Below are positions 27,470 through 44,785 of a DNA stretch of 64,000 nt, in pieces. The translations under genes and the position numbers were made by a program. Below the pieces are notes generated by a model. That model had not been told where the DNA came from. It searched no databases and was given only the letters and a program-made list of their open reading frames with translations. The DNA comes from Lamellibrachia satsuma. Taxonomy: Eukaryota; Annelida; Polychaeta; Sabellida; Siboglinidae. Each line of letters opens with the position of its first letter. Positions within the stretch are counted from its first letter, which is position 1. Location of the stretch: the NCBI GenBank assembly GCA_033239005.1, contig BSQZ01000037.1, positions 5,645,001 to 5,709,000 of the forward strand. Reading direction: 5' to 3'.

Positions 27470-27790
27470 CGAAAAACGGCATCGTCTCGGAGTCATTGCA
27501 CCGTACTCTTCTATGAACCATCGTCTCAGAGTCATTGCACCGTACTCTTCTATGAACCATCGTCTCGGAGCATTGCACCGTACTCTTCTATGAACCATCG
27601 TCTCAGAGTCATTGCACCATGCTCTTCTATGAACCATCGTCTCGGAGTCATTGCACCGTACTCTTCTATGAACCACCGTTTCGGAGTCATTGCGCCGTGC
27701 TCTTCTATGAACCATCGTCTCGGAGTCATTGCACCGTTCTCTTCTATGAACCATCGTCTCGGAGTCATTGCACCGTACTCTTCTATATGA
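27470..27790. repeat. 39-bp minisatellite, about 8 units
   Basis: Tandem 39-bp units with core ggagtcattgcaccgtactc followed by ttctatgaaccatcgt. Unrelated in sequence to the 39-bp array at 743-1115. Confidence 0.9.
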
Positions 27791-28028
27791 ACCAGGAAAT
27801 GATATAACGACATGTCCCTCCCAATATGCCAGTTTAGCTGTCAGTTCGGGTCGCCGGAAGTTAGCAAATCACAACTTCGCCGCGCTGCGACATATAGCTA
27901 TTCTCACGTGGTACATATATATCATAGACTGATTATTAATTAACTTCTGGGTCCATGTCCTACCAACAAAGTACCAGCGATGTTGACATGGTACACTCCA
28001 TTGTGCTGTTTTTTTGCTCCATGGAAAA

Positions 28029-32124
<4,096 letters not shown>

Positions 32125-32450
32125 TTTATATGTGGGGCTCAACAGAGCCTTTCTGTGCAAAAAAATCTATATGTGTTGCTCAAGAGAGCCTTTTTTGTGC
32201 TAAAAAATAGCTATATGTGGGGCTCAACAGAGCCTTTTTGTGTTAAAAAATAGTTATATGTGGGGCTCAACAGAACCTTTTTGTGTTAAAAAATAGTTAT
32301 ATGTGGGGCTCAGCAGAACCTTTTTGTGTTAAAAAATTGTTATATGTGGGGCTCAACAGAGCCTTTTTTGTGTTAAAAAATAGCTATATGTGGTGCTCAA
32401 CAGAGCCTTTTTTGTGTTTAAAAAATAATTATATGTGGGGCTCAACAGAG
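32125..32450. repeat. About 43-bp minisatellite with an internal hairpin, about 8 units
   Basis: Units contain tatatgtggggctcaacaga followed by gcctttttgtgttaaaaaat. Each carries the short inverted repeat ggctc-aaca-gagcc, kept in most units (two carry gaacc). Confidence 0.85.
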
Positions 32451-33621
32451 CCGGGACTTTATAAAAAGAATATTACATAACTAATGAATCCTGCTATAGT
32501 TTGACCCCAAGCCGTGATAATCCACAAAAGTAATTGGCATTAAAAGGCCACCTCTGCAGAATCGTCGCACTGGTCGTCACGGCGACCACTGAGCCGACGC
32601 GTCGATGTAAATAACACCCAACACCGCTAGGCGGTGCGACGTCAGTTCCACGCAGCCGATATCGGGTAGCCGAACAGGATTGATTCTGTCTGGAATGCGC
32701 AACTGTTCGGTGTAAATACCAGCAGCGACACAAGAGAGTTTTCGACGGCTGTTTTAATAAAGAACATTCCCCGAGTAATTCGTCGCACGGAACGATCGGG
32801 GGGGCGAACGGCCGCGCAATTATGTAACTGGCGAAATGCGCGTATCTGAAGGCCCGCTGCGCTGCGGCGCAATTTCAACAGCGTCGCTATCACCGCCTGC
32901 GCTGTCTTTGAAGCGTTTTTTATTGCTGACGTTTCACAAATCGATCGTGTACTTTACAAACTTCAAAATGGCCCCGATTATTGTGTCCCATTTCCTCGGG
33001 TCAAACGGCAGCCGTGTTTCGTCATGCTAAACGAGGGACACCCCGGATGGCGTTCACGGACCGGGCGCGGAGAGAGCTGCTGTTACTATACAGCCGCTGA
33101 AAAGTGAGATGTTTTGGCAGTTTCACAGAAGAGGCGTGTCGTTGTTACTCACACAAAGGATATTGTGTTATTGTTGCCACGTCAACAGGTGGAACTATTG
33201 CATGCTGAGGTATAGACAGTGTATATGTTTTGTAATATCACACGTGATCCTGATTGTTAAACAATTGTATTTTAGAAAGATTCGGAAATTGTGGAGTGGG
33301 ATGCTATTAAATGACTACAGAATAAATATAATGAAAAACGGTAGCTACTTGTTTTGTACGATCTGTTTGGGTAAGTGCTCAATTAGCAGGGTTTTCTTGT
33401 TGGTAAAAAGGGTTTGGGGAAAATTTTTAAAAATAATCCTACACCCGACACATACATAAACCTACATAGTTAAGTAAAGATAGAAATGTACTGCTGTAAA
33501 CACTTCAGTGAGAAAATATGTTTGAGTTTCGAAAGGGTTTCTTGAAATGTAGGTGCCACCATGACCCTATGCGGGTGCTCTTATCAAGCACCATAAAACA
33601 TTTAAGCCACGTTTACACTAA
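32451..33621. other. Gene-free stretch with a GC-rich unique patch
   Basis: The segment 32500-33120 is CpG-containing unique sequence (no protein match recognised). The remainder is AT-rich. Possible regulatory DNA, not demonstrable. Confidence 0.35.
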
Positions 33622-34563
33622 AGCCCGGCATACACGTCACGACGCGACAACTTGTTGGCGACAATTTGACAAATTGTCGGCAACAAGATGCGACGCCGAC
33701 ACCTTCGCAGGGGGTCATACACGTCACGACGCGACTCGCGTCGGTGATAGGTTGATGCACGCACTCCTAGTGGTAGTGATAGGAACCTTTGCCACTTCCT
33801 AGCGGAATCTTGTGTAACTACGCGAAAATGGCAGGACTGTCAACAAACAACAATTTGCAACGTTCAGCGGTTCGGTCAAACATTACGAAAATCATAGCGC
33901 GTTATAGGGAAGTACCCTGACGTTACACGCACGTACCCCGACGTTACACGCACGTACCCCGACGTTACACGCACGTACCTCGAAGTTACACGCACGTACC
34001 CCGACGTTACACGCACGTACCCCGACGTTACACGTACGTACCCCGACGCCATGAAGCCGCAGATCTCTAGATATATATATTAAGATTGTCACTTACCTGG
34101 ACGTTCCAACCCTATGGTCATTTCATCCCAAGTCTTTACTTTTTGTTCTCGATTACCGTACGCTGTTGAACTCGAGTCATACAAGCAGGGCCTCTCCTGC
34201 CACCTATCAATATGCTTTTCCTCGCGTTCAACGTTCCACTCAAACTGCGCCATTTTGAGTGTTGTACAGACGGTCCCGTTATATGACGAGGCTCCTGATT
34301 GGCCAAGAGCCTCAACACTTTTCAGGAGGCAGAAAACCTGTCGCCGACGAGTCGCCGACGAGGGTGTATTAGCATACACGACACGACTCGTCGGCGACGA
34401 TTTGTCTCCGACAACTTGTCTTTAATATCAAACATGTATATCAAACTGTCTTCGACAAAAGCGTCGCGTCGTGAGAGTGCATGCACGTCACGGCAAACTC
34501 GTCGGCGATTCAAAAAGTGACGTGTATGCCGTGACGTGTATGCCGTGACGTGTATGCCGGGCT
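33622..34563. mobile_element. PIF/Harbinger-like MITE, 942 bp
   Basis: Both ends are perfect inverted copies: agcccggcatacacgtcac at the left, and its reverse complement at the right, where it is further repeated (gtgacgtgtatgcc three times, 34516-34560). The element is flanked by the 3-bp duplication TAA (33619-33621 and 34564-34566), the target type of PIF/Harbinger transposons. Subterminal blocks such as cgacgcgac and gtcgcgtcg, and caacttgt with acaacttgtc, recur in inverted order. It carries an internal 21-bp minisatellite and no transposase frame. Confidence 0.8.
33902..34045. repeat. 21-bp minisatellite, about 7 units
   Basis: Tandem units gttacacgcacgtaccccga(c) inside the Harbinger-like MITE. 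Confidence 0.9.
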
Positions 34564-34566
34564 TAA

Positions 34567-35924
34567 GATGCGTCGCCGAGATGACGCAATTTTTTACGTA
34601 GTTAGACAATCACGTCACGTGGGTTGTCACTGCTTAATTACGTAAGAAACCTCGTCAGTGTTACTCATCCACTCTCGTAAATGTGGTTTAAAACAGTTGA
34701 TTCGGACTGCAGTAACGCCGGTTCGCAGCTTATATCTGTTTATTTTCTCGTAAATATATAGCTTTATTATTACGGCTATATGCCCTGGTAGCCACGTGTC
34801 CATCTGATAGTCCTGGTAGGACAAAATATGAGCGAACAATGTCCTAGTTGAGTCAACCACTTTGTCAAAAACCACCGGATAAAATTCCAGTATGCAGAAT
34901 CTCAAATGACAAAATTCCATGTCAAAGGGGACACAAGCCAAGGGTGCTGGGAACATACGACACACCGACGATAACATTAAAAGTAGTCGCATTACTTGTG
35001 TTTTGTCAATTTAAATTGTCATGTTTCCACATTTAGCAATTCTAGCTGGAAACCTTCAAAAACGAGTTGGATAATTAGTCGAATTACGTGCAGTGTGGAT
35101 GTCTGTTTAGATTCGCAGTATACAGGACATGACGTCATCTATTTTGTCTTAAAAGATAAATTGTTATCGGAATGTTATTCTCTTTGTACTGGGTGGGATG
35201 TTGTTATCGGAATGTTATTCTCTTTGTACTGGGTGGGATGTTGTACACTGCGATTTTGTCTCCAGTGACTTTCTCCCATTGGATTTTATCCACAGCGATT
35301 TCGCCTGCTGCCATTTCCCTGTAAACGTTTTCTTAGAAAAGACGGCTTGTTTGGGAGCCGAGAAGCGCAGTTGATGTTACCATGGAGATTGACACAGATC
35401 GACTGCCAAATATCTTAAGTAGTAAAACTAATTGGCTGAACACGACCACAGTGAGAAAAAACGGGCAACCGAAGACGAAGCAGTTAACGTTTACGAGGAA
35501 AGTAATATTTAAAATCTACACAGGTCCCTTTGGTAAATGTATAGCGCAGAACGGATTAGAGGATCTTATCGGGTTCTAGCTCTCGTCCCTAGATCAGTTA
35601 GTTAGCGTTTATATTAAGCGTTAAACGTTGAAAAAAACATCACAAAAATTGAAACACGAGCTAAATGTTCAAAGCACTTCACCATCAGTTCACTGGCGAT
35701 AATCTAGCTGCTTCAAAGGCATCAGGTACAAGACGAATTAGTCAAATAGTATGCAATTATACACGACAAAATATGCATGCTCCATATGTGGTATAATTAA
35801 TTTTGCTGCATACATAGTGTAATGGTGTTAAAATACAAGTTATTCTCGTTGGTCATTTCGTTTTACATATATGTTCCTGCGAAACGTGGTGTGACTTTTT
35901 CTAACGTTTTCCGTGTGTTTGAAC
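34567..35924. other. Gene-free stretch with a 40-bp duplication
   Basis: A perfect 40-bp tandem duplication lies at 35161-35240. No gene recognised. Confidence 0.5.
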
Positions 35925-36433
35925 ACCAGTAACACTTTCTAACGTTGTCCGTGTGTTTGAACACCAGTAACACTTTCTAATGTTGTCCGTGTGTTTGAAC
36001 ACCAGTAACACTTTCTAACGTTGTCTGTGTGTTGGAACACCAGTAACACTTTCTAACGTTGTCCGTGTGTTGGAACACCAGTAACACTTTCTAACGTTGT
36101 CCGTGTGTTTGAACACCAGTAACACTTTCTAACGTTGTCCGTGTGTTTGAACACCAGTAACACTTTCTAACGTTGTCCGTGTGTTTGAACACCAGTAACA
36201 CTTTCTAACGTTGTCCGTGTGTTGGAACACCAGTAACACTGTCTAACGTTGTCCGTGTGTTGGAACACCAGTAACACTTTCTAACGTTGTCCGTGTGTTG
36301 GAACACCAGTAACACTTTCTAACGTTGTCCGTGTGTTGGAACACCAGTAACACTTTCTAACGTTGTCCGTGTGTTGGAACACCAGTAACACTTTCTGACG
36401 TTGTCCATGTGTTGGAACACCAGTAACACTTTC
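35925..36433. repeat. 38-bp minisatellite, about 13 units
   Basis: Tandem 38-bp units with core gtccgtgtgtttgaacacca followed by gtaacactttctaacgtt. Variants (ttg/ttt, gtctaac) are interspersed. Confidence 0.95.
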
Positions 36434-36579
36434 ATTCATAGTACAACTATTATAACCGTATTATACACCATGCGTATAGATAAGCGTCAACTGCAATGGC
36501 GGTCACATCGTTACGTCAAATGCTAATAAAGAAGCCAACGATAGCAATGTCTACGTAATCCTATTAAGTATGAGGTTGA

Positions 36580-36603
36580 GTAAACAACATCGATGTAAAC
36601 AAC
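36580..36603. promoter_or_regulatory. Paired forkhead-type motifs
   Basis: Two gtaaacaac sites, same strand, 15 bases apart start to start, separated by atcgat, at the edge of a GC-rich unique patch (36600-36700). The number of sites and spacing are seen; binding is inference. Confidence 0.2.
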
Positions 36604-36872
36604 AGGACGCCGCCTAACGCCGCAGGCACATTTCATCGCTTCGCCAGCGTAAACCGATGTCGCGTGTTACAACGGGGCGACGGTGGTTGGTCGATATCAT
36701 GTTGATGTTAAACTTTCTTGGAAGGTAAATGCATTGCATTGATTATAACAATTGTCTTAATTAATAATTTATTGATTTATTGTTTTCATTTATTTAAATT
36801 TGTTATGGACTATAATGATTGTCGTCGAGGACTTTATATACTTTTCTGCTATGATGTTTTTTAATTAATTAC

Positions 36873-36957
<85 letters not shown>

Positions 36958-36959
36958 GT

Positions 36960-36993
<34 letters not shown>

Positions 36994-37002
36994 TATATAT
37001 AT

Positions 37003-37094
<92 letters not shown>
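36873..37094. repeat. (AT)n microsatellite
   Basis: AT array with a few acatatgt and acacat interruptions. Confidence 0.95.
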
Positions 37095-37098
<4 letters not shown>

Positions 37099-37109
37099 TT
37101 ATTTATTAA

Positions 37110-37595
37110 GTTTTAGTTTATTCGCGCAGTAATTAACGTAAACTAGACAGTGGTGCATCAAAGAACTGTTTTTATTATCATCATTATTATTGCGATTTTC
37201 GCAAGGTATACGATTTATGATATGTAGGTGGATTTCTTTCTTAACTTAAGCTTATTTATTATTTTAATACATTAAATGCGCCTGCACGTGGGATGTAGTG
37301 TCATGTGTGTATGCGTACGACCGTGTGCGCGTGCGCTTACCGACGAATGTATACTGCCTTCGTAATGTTCACATATATAATTGTTAAAATTAAGATAGGT
37401 TCATACGTATGTATTAATTGTCATGCAACATTTCAACTCCCTATTCAGTGACATCACACTTTTGTTAAGACGAGGCTAAATGTGTATGTGAACTTCTAAT
37501 ATCACCGATTTTCATGTAGGATGTAGAGATTGATAATACAATCTCAACTTATCGGATATAACTGACCCTACGAATATGAAAATTAAAACTTTTCA
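37110..37595. other. Gene-free stretch
   Basis: AT-rich sequence; nothing recognised. Confidence 0.4.
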
Positions 37596-37893
37596 CTTGC
37601 ATTTAATAAGTAGCATGCTCTCATTTAACAAGTAGCAAGCTCACATTTAATAAGTAGCATGCTCCCATTTAACAAGTAGCAAGCTCCCATTTAATAAGTA
37701 GCAAGCTCCCATTTAATAAGTAGCATGCTCCCATTTAACAAGTAGCAAGCTCCCATTTAATAAGTAGCAAGCTCCCATTTAATAAGTAGCATGCTCCCAT
37801 TTAACAAGTAGCAAGCTCCCATTTAATAAGTAGCACGCTCCCATTTAATAAGTATCATGCTTCCATTTAATAAGTAGCACGCTCCCATTTAAT
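37596..37893. repeat. 22-bp minisatellite, about 13 units
   Basis: Tandem units of catttaataagtagcaagct(cc), with aac/aat and aag/atg/acg variants alternating in a near-regular higher-order pattern. Confidence 0.9.
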
Positions 37894-38399
37894 CGAACGA
37901 AGTTGCCATTCGTCCCGGCCCCGCCCGCATACCCGCGCTCGCCCCGTTGTCTGGTGGCATCAGGGATGTCTCACCCCCGCAGAACCCCCATGGCACCCGC
38001 TACCCGACATCGATACAGGGCCGGGGTTAATGAAGGGCCTTGCCGACTGATTGCCACAAAGGCGGGGTTATCGGCGATATCCGCTATCGACTTGACACGT
38101 CGGCGTAACAGCCGCTGTCGGTGGCGACCTGTTAGCGCGTCTCTCCCGGGCGCGGATGTCGCCGGCGAGCGAGACACGAAGCAGACCCCGACTTGCAGCA
38201 GGCCGAGGCGAGCCTTGACGCGGCGTCGGTCGAGTGTGGCACAGCGTCGCGGCCCGGGGACGCGGCCACGTCGACCGCATCGGTTGACGTCATCTTCGTT
38301 GTTGGTTTGTCGTCACTGTGTAGAATTTTTCCAGACGTCCATATTGTTTGTGTGAAATCACCAAAAGCTCGGAGGAGCGGTGTTGTGCCCGTGTTTGCA
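37894..38399. other. GC-rich unique patch
   Basis: About 400 bp of CpG-rich sequence. Open frames on both strands (plus 37903-38355; minus 38419-38132) come from base composition. A hidden exon cannot be ruled out. Confidence 0.3.
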
Positions 38400-38485
38400 A
38401 GTTTTAGCAACATTGCCATCCAAAACTACAAGCTCAAGATGGCAAGTAGACGAGGCAGCTACCGGCTTATCGGAATTCCAAAATG
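38400..38485 (-). mobile_element. CR1-like LINE-A 3' stub
   Basis: Stem ttgccatc/gatggcaa (38413-38420, 38438-38445, 17-base loop) followed by gtagacgaggcagctaccgg and cttatcgg, matching the 3' terminus of the LINE at 24675. Confidence 0.6.
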
Positions 38486-38659
38486 TTTAGCGTGCAAGCG
38501 TACGTATTTACCAAAAAGGCGAACGAGCACACAATGTTTCCTCAATTACATTGAAGAGGCAGACAAGACTGTCGGCTCGCAGACCTGGAGTTGTTGTAAC
38601 ACAAATATACAGGGTACGCTACTACTATTGATCATAATCGCATAGACCACTATTCTGCA

Positions 38660-38892
<233 letters not shown>

Positions 38893-39039
38893 TATGTGCA
38901 GATAGGTTCTATATTCTGTACATATTATGTCCACTAACTTTGTCTTCACATTGTACAGCTCAGTGTCCGTGTATTGTGAAACAGGACGCTCCCGCCTCGC
39001 CCGCCTGACACGAATGACTGGCCCCTGACATTGTTTGAT

Positions 39040-39057
39040 GTAAACAAATAAACAAAC
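39040..39057. promoter_or_regulatory. Overlapping forkhead-type motifs
   Basis: gtaaacaaataaacaaac contains three overlapping RYAAAYA cores and abuts a GC-rich unique patch (39055-39175). Confidence 0.2.
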
Positions 39058-39179
39058 GGCGGCTCGCGTTACCGCGGTGGACAGCTGCTCAATGAGACTG
39101 GCCTCTGGGCAAGACGGGCGGGCCACTTGCAGCGTCTGACGGGGATCGGATGGACGCTGAGTCGAGCGCGTGTAAATTG

Positions 39180-39525
39180 TCAATTAATCAATGTTGTGGT
39201 GTTTGTTTAGTTAACACGGGGTAAAAAAAGGGAATTAACAATAGTTCACACATTCTGCAAATATGCTTAGGAAGCAGACAATTTATTGAAGCAGTCAATT
39301 TATTTTTTCTACAAACAAATTGTGACATCTTCTGTTGAGTTAATCTGTAAGATTTCAGTAAAGCTGAAATAGCAATTTTTGAGCGTTTAAATGTTTAGTG
39401 ATTGCCTGGCAGTCGGCGTCAGTGACGGATCACTTGCCCCTAAAGACGTGATGTAGCTGTTTTTATTTGACGGGGGTGGGGGGGGCACTATGGGAGCATC
39501 TTGTATGTAGGAGCATTTTCCAGCT
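39180..39525. other. Gene-free stretch
   Basis: AT-rich sequence up to the CCGA array; a G-run (gggggtggggggggc) lies at about 39471-39486. Confidence 0.4.
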
Positions 39526-40037
39526 CGACCGACCGACCGACCGACCGACCGACCGACCGACCGACCGACCGACCGACCGACCGACCGACCGACCGACCGA
39601 CCGACCGACCGACCGACCGACCGACCGACCGACCGACCGACCGACCGACCGACCGACCGACCGACCGACCGACCGACCGACCGACCGACCGACCGACCGA
39701 CCGACCGACCGACCGACCGACCGACCGACCGACCGACCGACCGACCGACCGACCGACCGACCGACCGACCGACCGACCGACCGACCGACCGACCGACCGA
39801 CCGACCGACCGACCGACCGACCGACCGACCGACCGACCGACCGACCGACCGACCGACCGACCGACCGACCGACCGACCGACCGACCGACCGACCGACCGA
39901 CCGACCGACCGACCGACCGACCGACCGACCGACCGACCGACCGACCGACCGACCGACCGACCGACCGACCGACCGACCGACCGACCGACCGACCGACCGA
40001 CCGACCGACCGACCGACCGACCGACCGACCGACCGAC
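39526..40037. repeat. Perfect (CGAC)n microsatellite, 512 bp
   Basis: 128 uninterrupted tetranucleotide units, entirely CpG-bearing. Open frames of Thr-Asp-Arg-Pro or Ser-Val-Gly-Arg are artefacts of the 12-base codon cycle. Confidence 0.98.
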
Positions 40038-40569
40038 TAGTCACAACCAGTTGCCGTCAATTTGTCACCCAACGATCAGCGAGCTGTACGGATCCGAGAA
40101 ACGCAAGAAGATTTTACGCCGAGTCTGGCGTTATGTTTTCGTTTGGTGATGCGTTTGATTTGACAGCGTCTAATTGAAGGAGACGTGGGTCACGACGCAC
40201 GCCACGGGGAAAGACTGATCTTGGGACGGTGCGGTGGGAAAGTGAAGCGCAAAGGGACGAGTGCTTAGGGAGAAGACACCCGGGATAAAGTGCATAGTAA
40301 ACGATGAAAGGTTGCAGCAGGAAAAAGATGCGCGACGATCATGGATGGATAAGCGAAGGGAGCTTTAGTGGAACGACGTGAAACTTGTCAGAACGAGACA
40401 GAAAGGTCAATGTGACAGCAGCCCAAGTGGAACAAGAGACAGCACGGTACAGCAACATAGGCGGGGTAATGATGACACAAATTGACACGGAACAAAACGA
40501 CACGCATTCGACGGGCTTGCAGAAATTAGAACGCACTTAAAAAACAAACAAACAGACAAACAAACAAAC
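40038..40569. other. Gene-free stretch
   Basis: Purine-biased unique sequence ending in (AAAC)n at 40543-40570. No gene recognised. Confidence 0.4.
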
Positions 40570-40760
40570 AAGAATTAATAAGATTGCCATCCAAGGCAAA
40601 CACCCAGGTGGCAAGTGGACAAGTACACTCCTTCAGAGATATTTAACAATTTTGTTTTTAACGAACGTATTTCGTGTCCCCTAGTTCTTCTATATATCAC
40701 TGTTGAAGGGTCAAAACAATGGAAGTCCATTTTGATTTACATGAACATATATGTCGAGAA
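40570..40760 (-). mobile_element. CR1-like LINE-A 3' stub
   Basis: aattaataagattgccatcc with ggtggcaa (40584-40614), then gtggacaag, and a segment (cttcagagatatttaacaat, ttgtttttaa) matching 24780-24815 in the longer copy, with a deletion between. Minus strand, 5'-truncated. Confidence 0.6.
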
Positions 40761-41334
40761 ATCATTCCATTGTTTACAATCCATTGTTTTGACTCTTCAA
40801 TAGCGCCATTGCGCATCAATATTTACATACCCATTCAGTTCCACTACATGCTTCCGAAAAATTTACCCAGGCGCAAGGTTTGTTGCAGATCGACGTGTTG
40901 GCTCGTTGGCGATGACGTGGCGCTGTATATGAGGATGCGTTTTAAATGTGGATATACTTCGGTGGTGATTGCCACGAGATAGAGGCGAGCGCATGTACTA
41001 TTTTGAAGAAACTGAGACACTGTTGAGGGCATGTATGTTTGTGACAGGATTAGTAGAGTGACATGATTGATATGAAACTTGCTGAGTGTTACCCAACTTA
41101 CAATATATGTGGATGGCAAGAGTTTATACTGTTAAATTGTTGTACAATCAACATTATAATGGTCGCCAATTAGGAAAGCCATCGATCTCCGTGTCTGTAA
41201 ATAGGGAGTTTCGATTTATCCGACCTTACAAACAAGTGACATCTTGACGTAGGCCTATAGTGAACTACCGTATTCTTGTACGTCGTCAGTTGTGCAGTAC
41301 AATACCAGACCATACCGCAACGCACCGCACATTA
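40761..41334. other. Gene-free stretch
   Basis: Unique-looking sequence; no gene recognised. Confidence 0.4.
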
Positions 41335-41372
41335 CGATACGATACGATATGATACGATACGATATGATACGA
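41335..41372. repeat. (GATAC)n microsatellite
   Basis: About seven pentamer units with gatat variants. Confidence 0.9.
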
Positions 41373-41477
41373 TGCAACAAGAACTCTGTTACAGCGCCGA
41401 AATCCTCGGGAACACGAACTCAGCAGCGCATAGAACAACAGGTCAGGCTCTTAAGTTGGTTTACATTTCAAACATAC

Positions 41478-42032
41478 GGACGAGTACGCTGACGAGGCAA
41501 GGACACTAAGTACGCTGACGAGGCAAGGACACTAAGTACGCTGACGAAGCAATGACACTAAATACGCTGACGAGGCAAGAACACTAAGTACGCTGACGAG
41601 GCAAGGACACTAAGTACGCTGACGAGGCAAGGACACTAAGTACGCTAACGATGCAAGGACACTAAGTACGCTGACGAGGCAAGGACACTAAGTACGCTGA
41701 CGAGGCAAGGACACTAAGTACGCTGACGAGGCAAGGACACTAAGTACGCTGACGAGGCAAGGACACTAAGTACGCTGACGAGGCAAGGACACTAAGTACG
41801 CTGACGAGGCAAGGACACTAAGTACGCTGACGAGGCAAGGACACTAAGTACGCTGACGAGGCAAGGACACTAAGTACGCTGACGAGGCAAGGACACTAAG
41901 TACGCTGACGAGGCAAGGACACTAAGTACGCTGACGAGGCAAGGACACTAAGTACGCTGACGAGGCAAGGACACTAAGTACGCTGACGAAGCAAGGACAC
42001 TAAGTACGCTGACGAGGCAAGGACACTAAGTG
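41478..42032. repeat. 26-bp minisatellite, about 21 units
   Basis: Tandem 26-bp units gtacgctgacgaggcaagga followed by cactaa. The central part is almost invariant. Confidence 0.95.
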
Positions 42033-42033
42033 G

Positions 42034-43344
<1,311 letters not shown>

Positions 43345-43735
43345 CAGAGTTAACGGAAAGCTCTCGTGAGTAAATGCTTTGGACTCCATCTCTCATGAGT
43401 AAATGCTGTGCATTCCATCTCTCGTCAGTAAATGCTGTGGACTCCATCTCTCATGTGAAAATGCCGTGGACTCAATTTCCCTTGAATAAATGCTGTGTAC
43501 TCAATCTGTCGTGAATAAATGCTGTGCACGCCATCTCTCGTGAGTAAATGCCGTGGATTCCATCTCTAGTGAGCAAATGTTATGTACGGCTTCTCTCGTG
43601 AGTAAAAGCTGTTCACCCCATCTCTCGTGAGTAAAAGCTGTTCACCCCATCTCTTGTGAGTAAATGCTGTGGACTCCATATTTCATGTGTAAATGCCGTG
43701 TACTCCATCTCTCATGAGAAAAAGCTGTGGACATG
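43345..43735. repeat. About 29-bp minisatellite, about 13 units, diverged
   Basis: Units of the form ctctcgtgagtaaatgctgt followed by ggactccat. Most units differ by several bases, so this array is older than the neighbouring homogeneous ones. Confidence 0.85.
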
Positions 43736-44785
43736 GTTGTAGTAGATCCAAACAATACAATCGATATGTGTACCGTATTACCATAGGTTTTAGTTCTGTG
43801 CACAACAACTGCAACGTGCTGTTACTGCTGACAGGACGAAGCTAACTGGCAGCTTTGTCAAAGTGGCGAGATGCGCAAACGCCTTATTAGTATTCCGGAG
43901 GATGCAACTTTGGTGTGAGCACCGGACGTCGGTCGGGCGTGTACTCAGGCAGACAGGGAATCAGACATGTATGACCTAAGGAACTTAGGCAAACAGCCGA
44001 TTTAGCCTTTGCTTGGTGATTGTGTCATCTGCTAAGTGTACCCCTGTCGTTCGACGCAAGCATTTCGGTGCAGATACTAATCTGACGTGATGCTAACTTC
44101 GTTCGGGCGTTCGGAATGTTGACTTACGATTACACGCAGATGCCCGCGTGTAGTTGAAGTCGGCGATTCGTTGTGCTTGTTCGGACTTAGTTAAATGATC
44201 TTCTGACATAGGGCTATACGAGCCATGCCATGCGGATTTTCAGTGCCGTACCATTTTTATTTAGGAACGGGCATATCTTGTTAATTACGATTCTTCTTCT
44301 TAACATTAGAGCAGATCCTTCAAAACTTAAGATTATTTGCTTCTAAGGGTATATAATATTAGCTAAGTTGTGTCCCTCCCAAATACAATCTGCCTATTTA
44401 ATCGACGTAACAATTCACACACGCCTCTATGAATAGCAATATATCCACTGATCAACACAATTCAAATTTATTGTAATTCTTTACAGTAAATATACACAGC
44501 AAACTCCTATGTAATAACATCATGGAACAATAGAGGAATTTAGCATCTTAGTAACAAAAGCAAAAAAGTGCGCACGTGTAGGAAACTAATCGTGAATGTG
44601 ATGGATGGTCTTCAGTCTTCAGTTCATTTACTCCAAACAGCCCCTTCTGTGGCTAACATAACATTGCTTATTATACATTAGCATAATTGTGTAACATACA
44701 TTGTGTTAATACACATTTGTTGATAATTTTTGAATAGTTAGTAAATTCTAGTCTGGTGTTAAAAATAATTAAAATTTGTGGCTCC
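43736..44785. other. Gene-free stretch
   Basis: No gene recognised. Confidence 0.4.

Noticed and set aside
37903..38355. 150-codon Arg/Pro-rich frame in a GC-rich patch
   Set aside because: No homology recognised; frames of similar length exist on the other strand, as expected from composition. Kept only as a GC-rich patch.
39463..40177. Frames of 180-236 codons with Thr-Asp-Arg-Pro or Ser-Val-Gly-Arg repeats
   Set aside because: Translation of the 512-bp tetranucleotide array, which cannot contain a stop in these frames.
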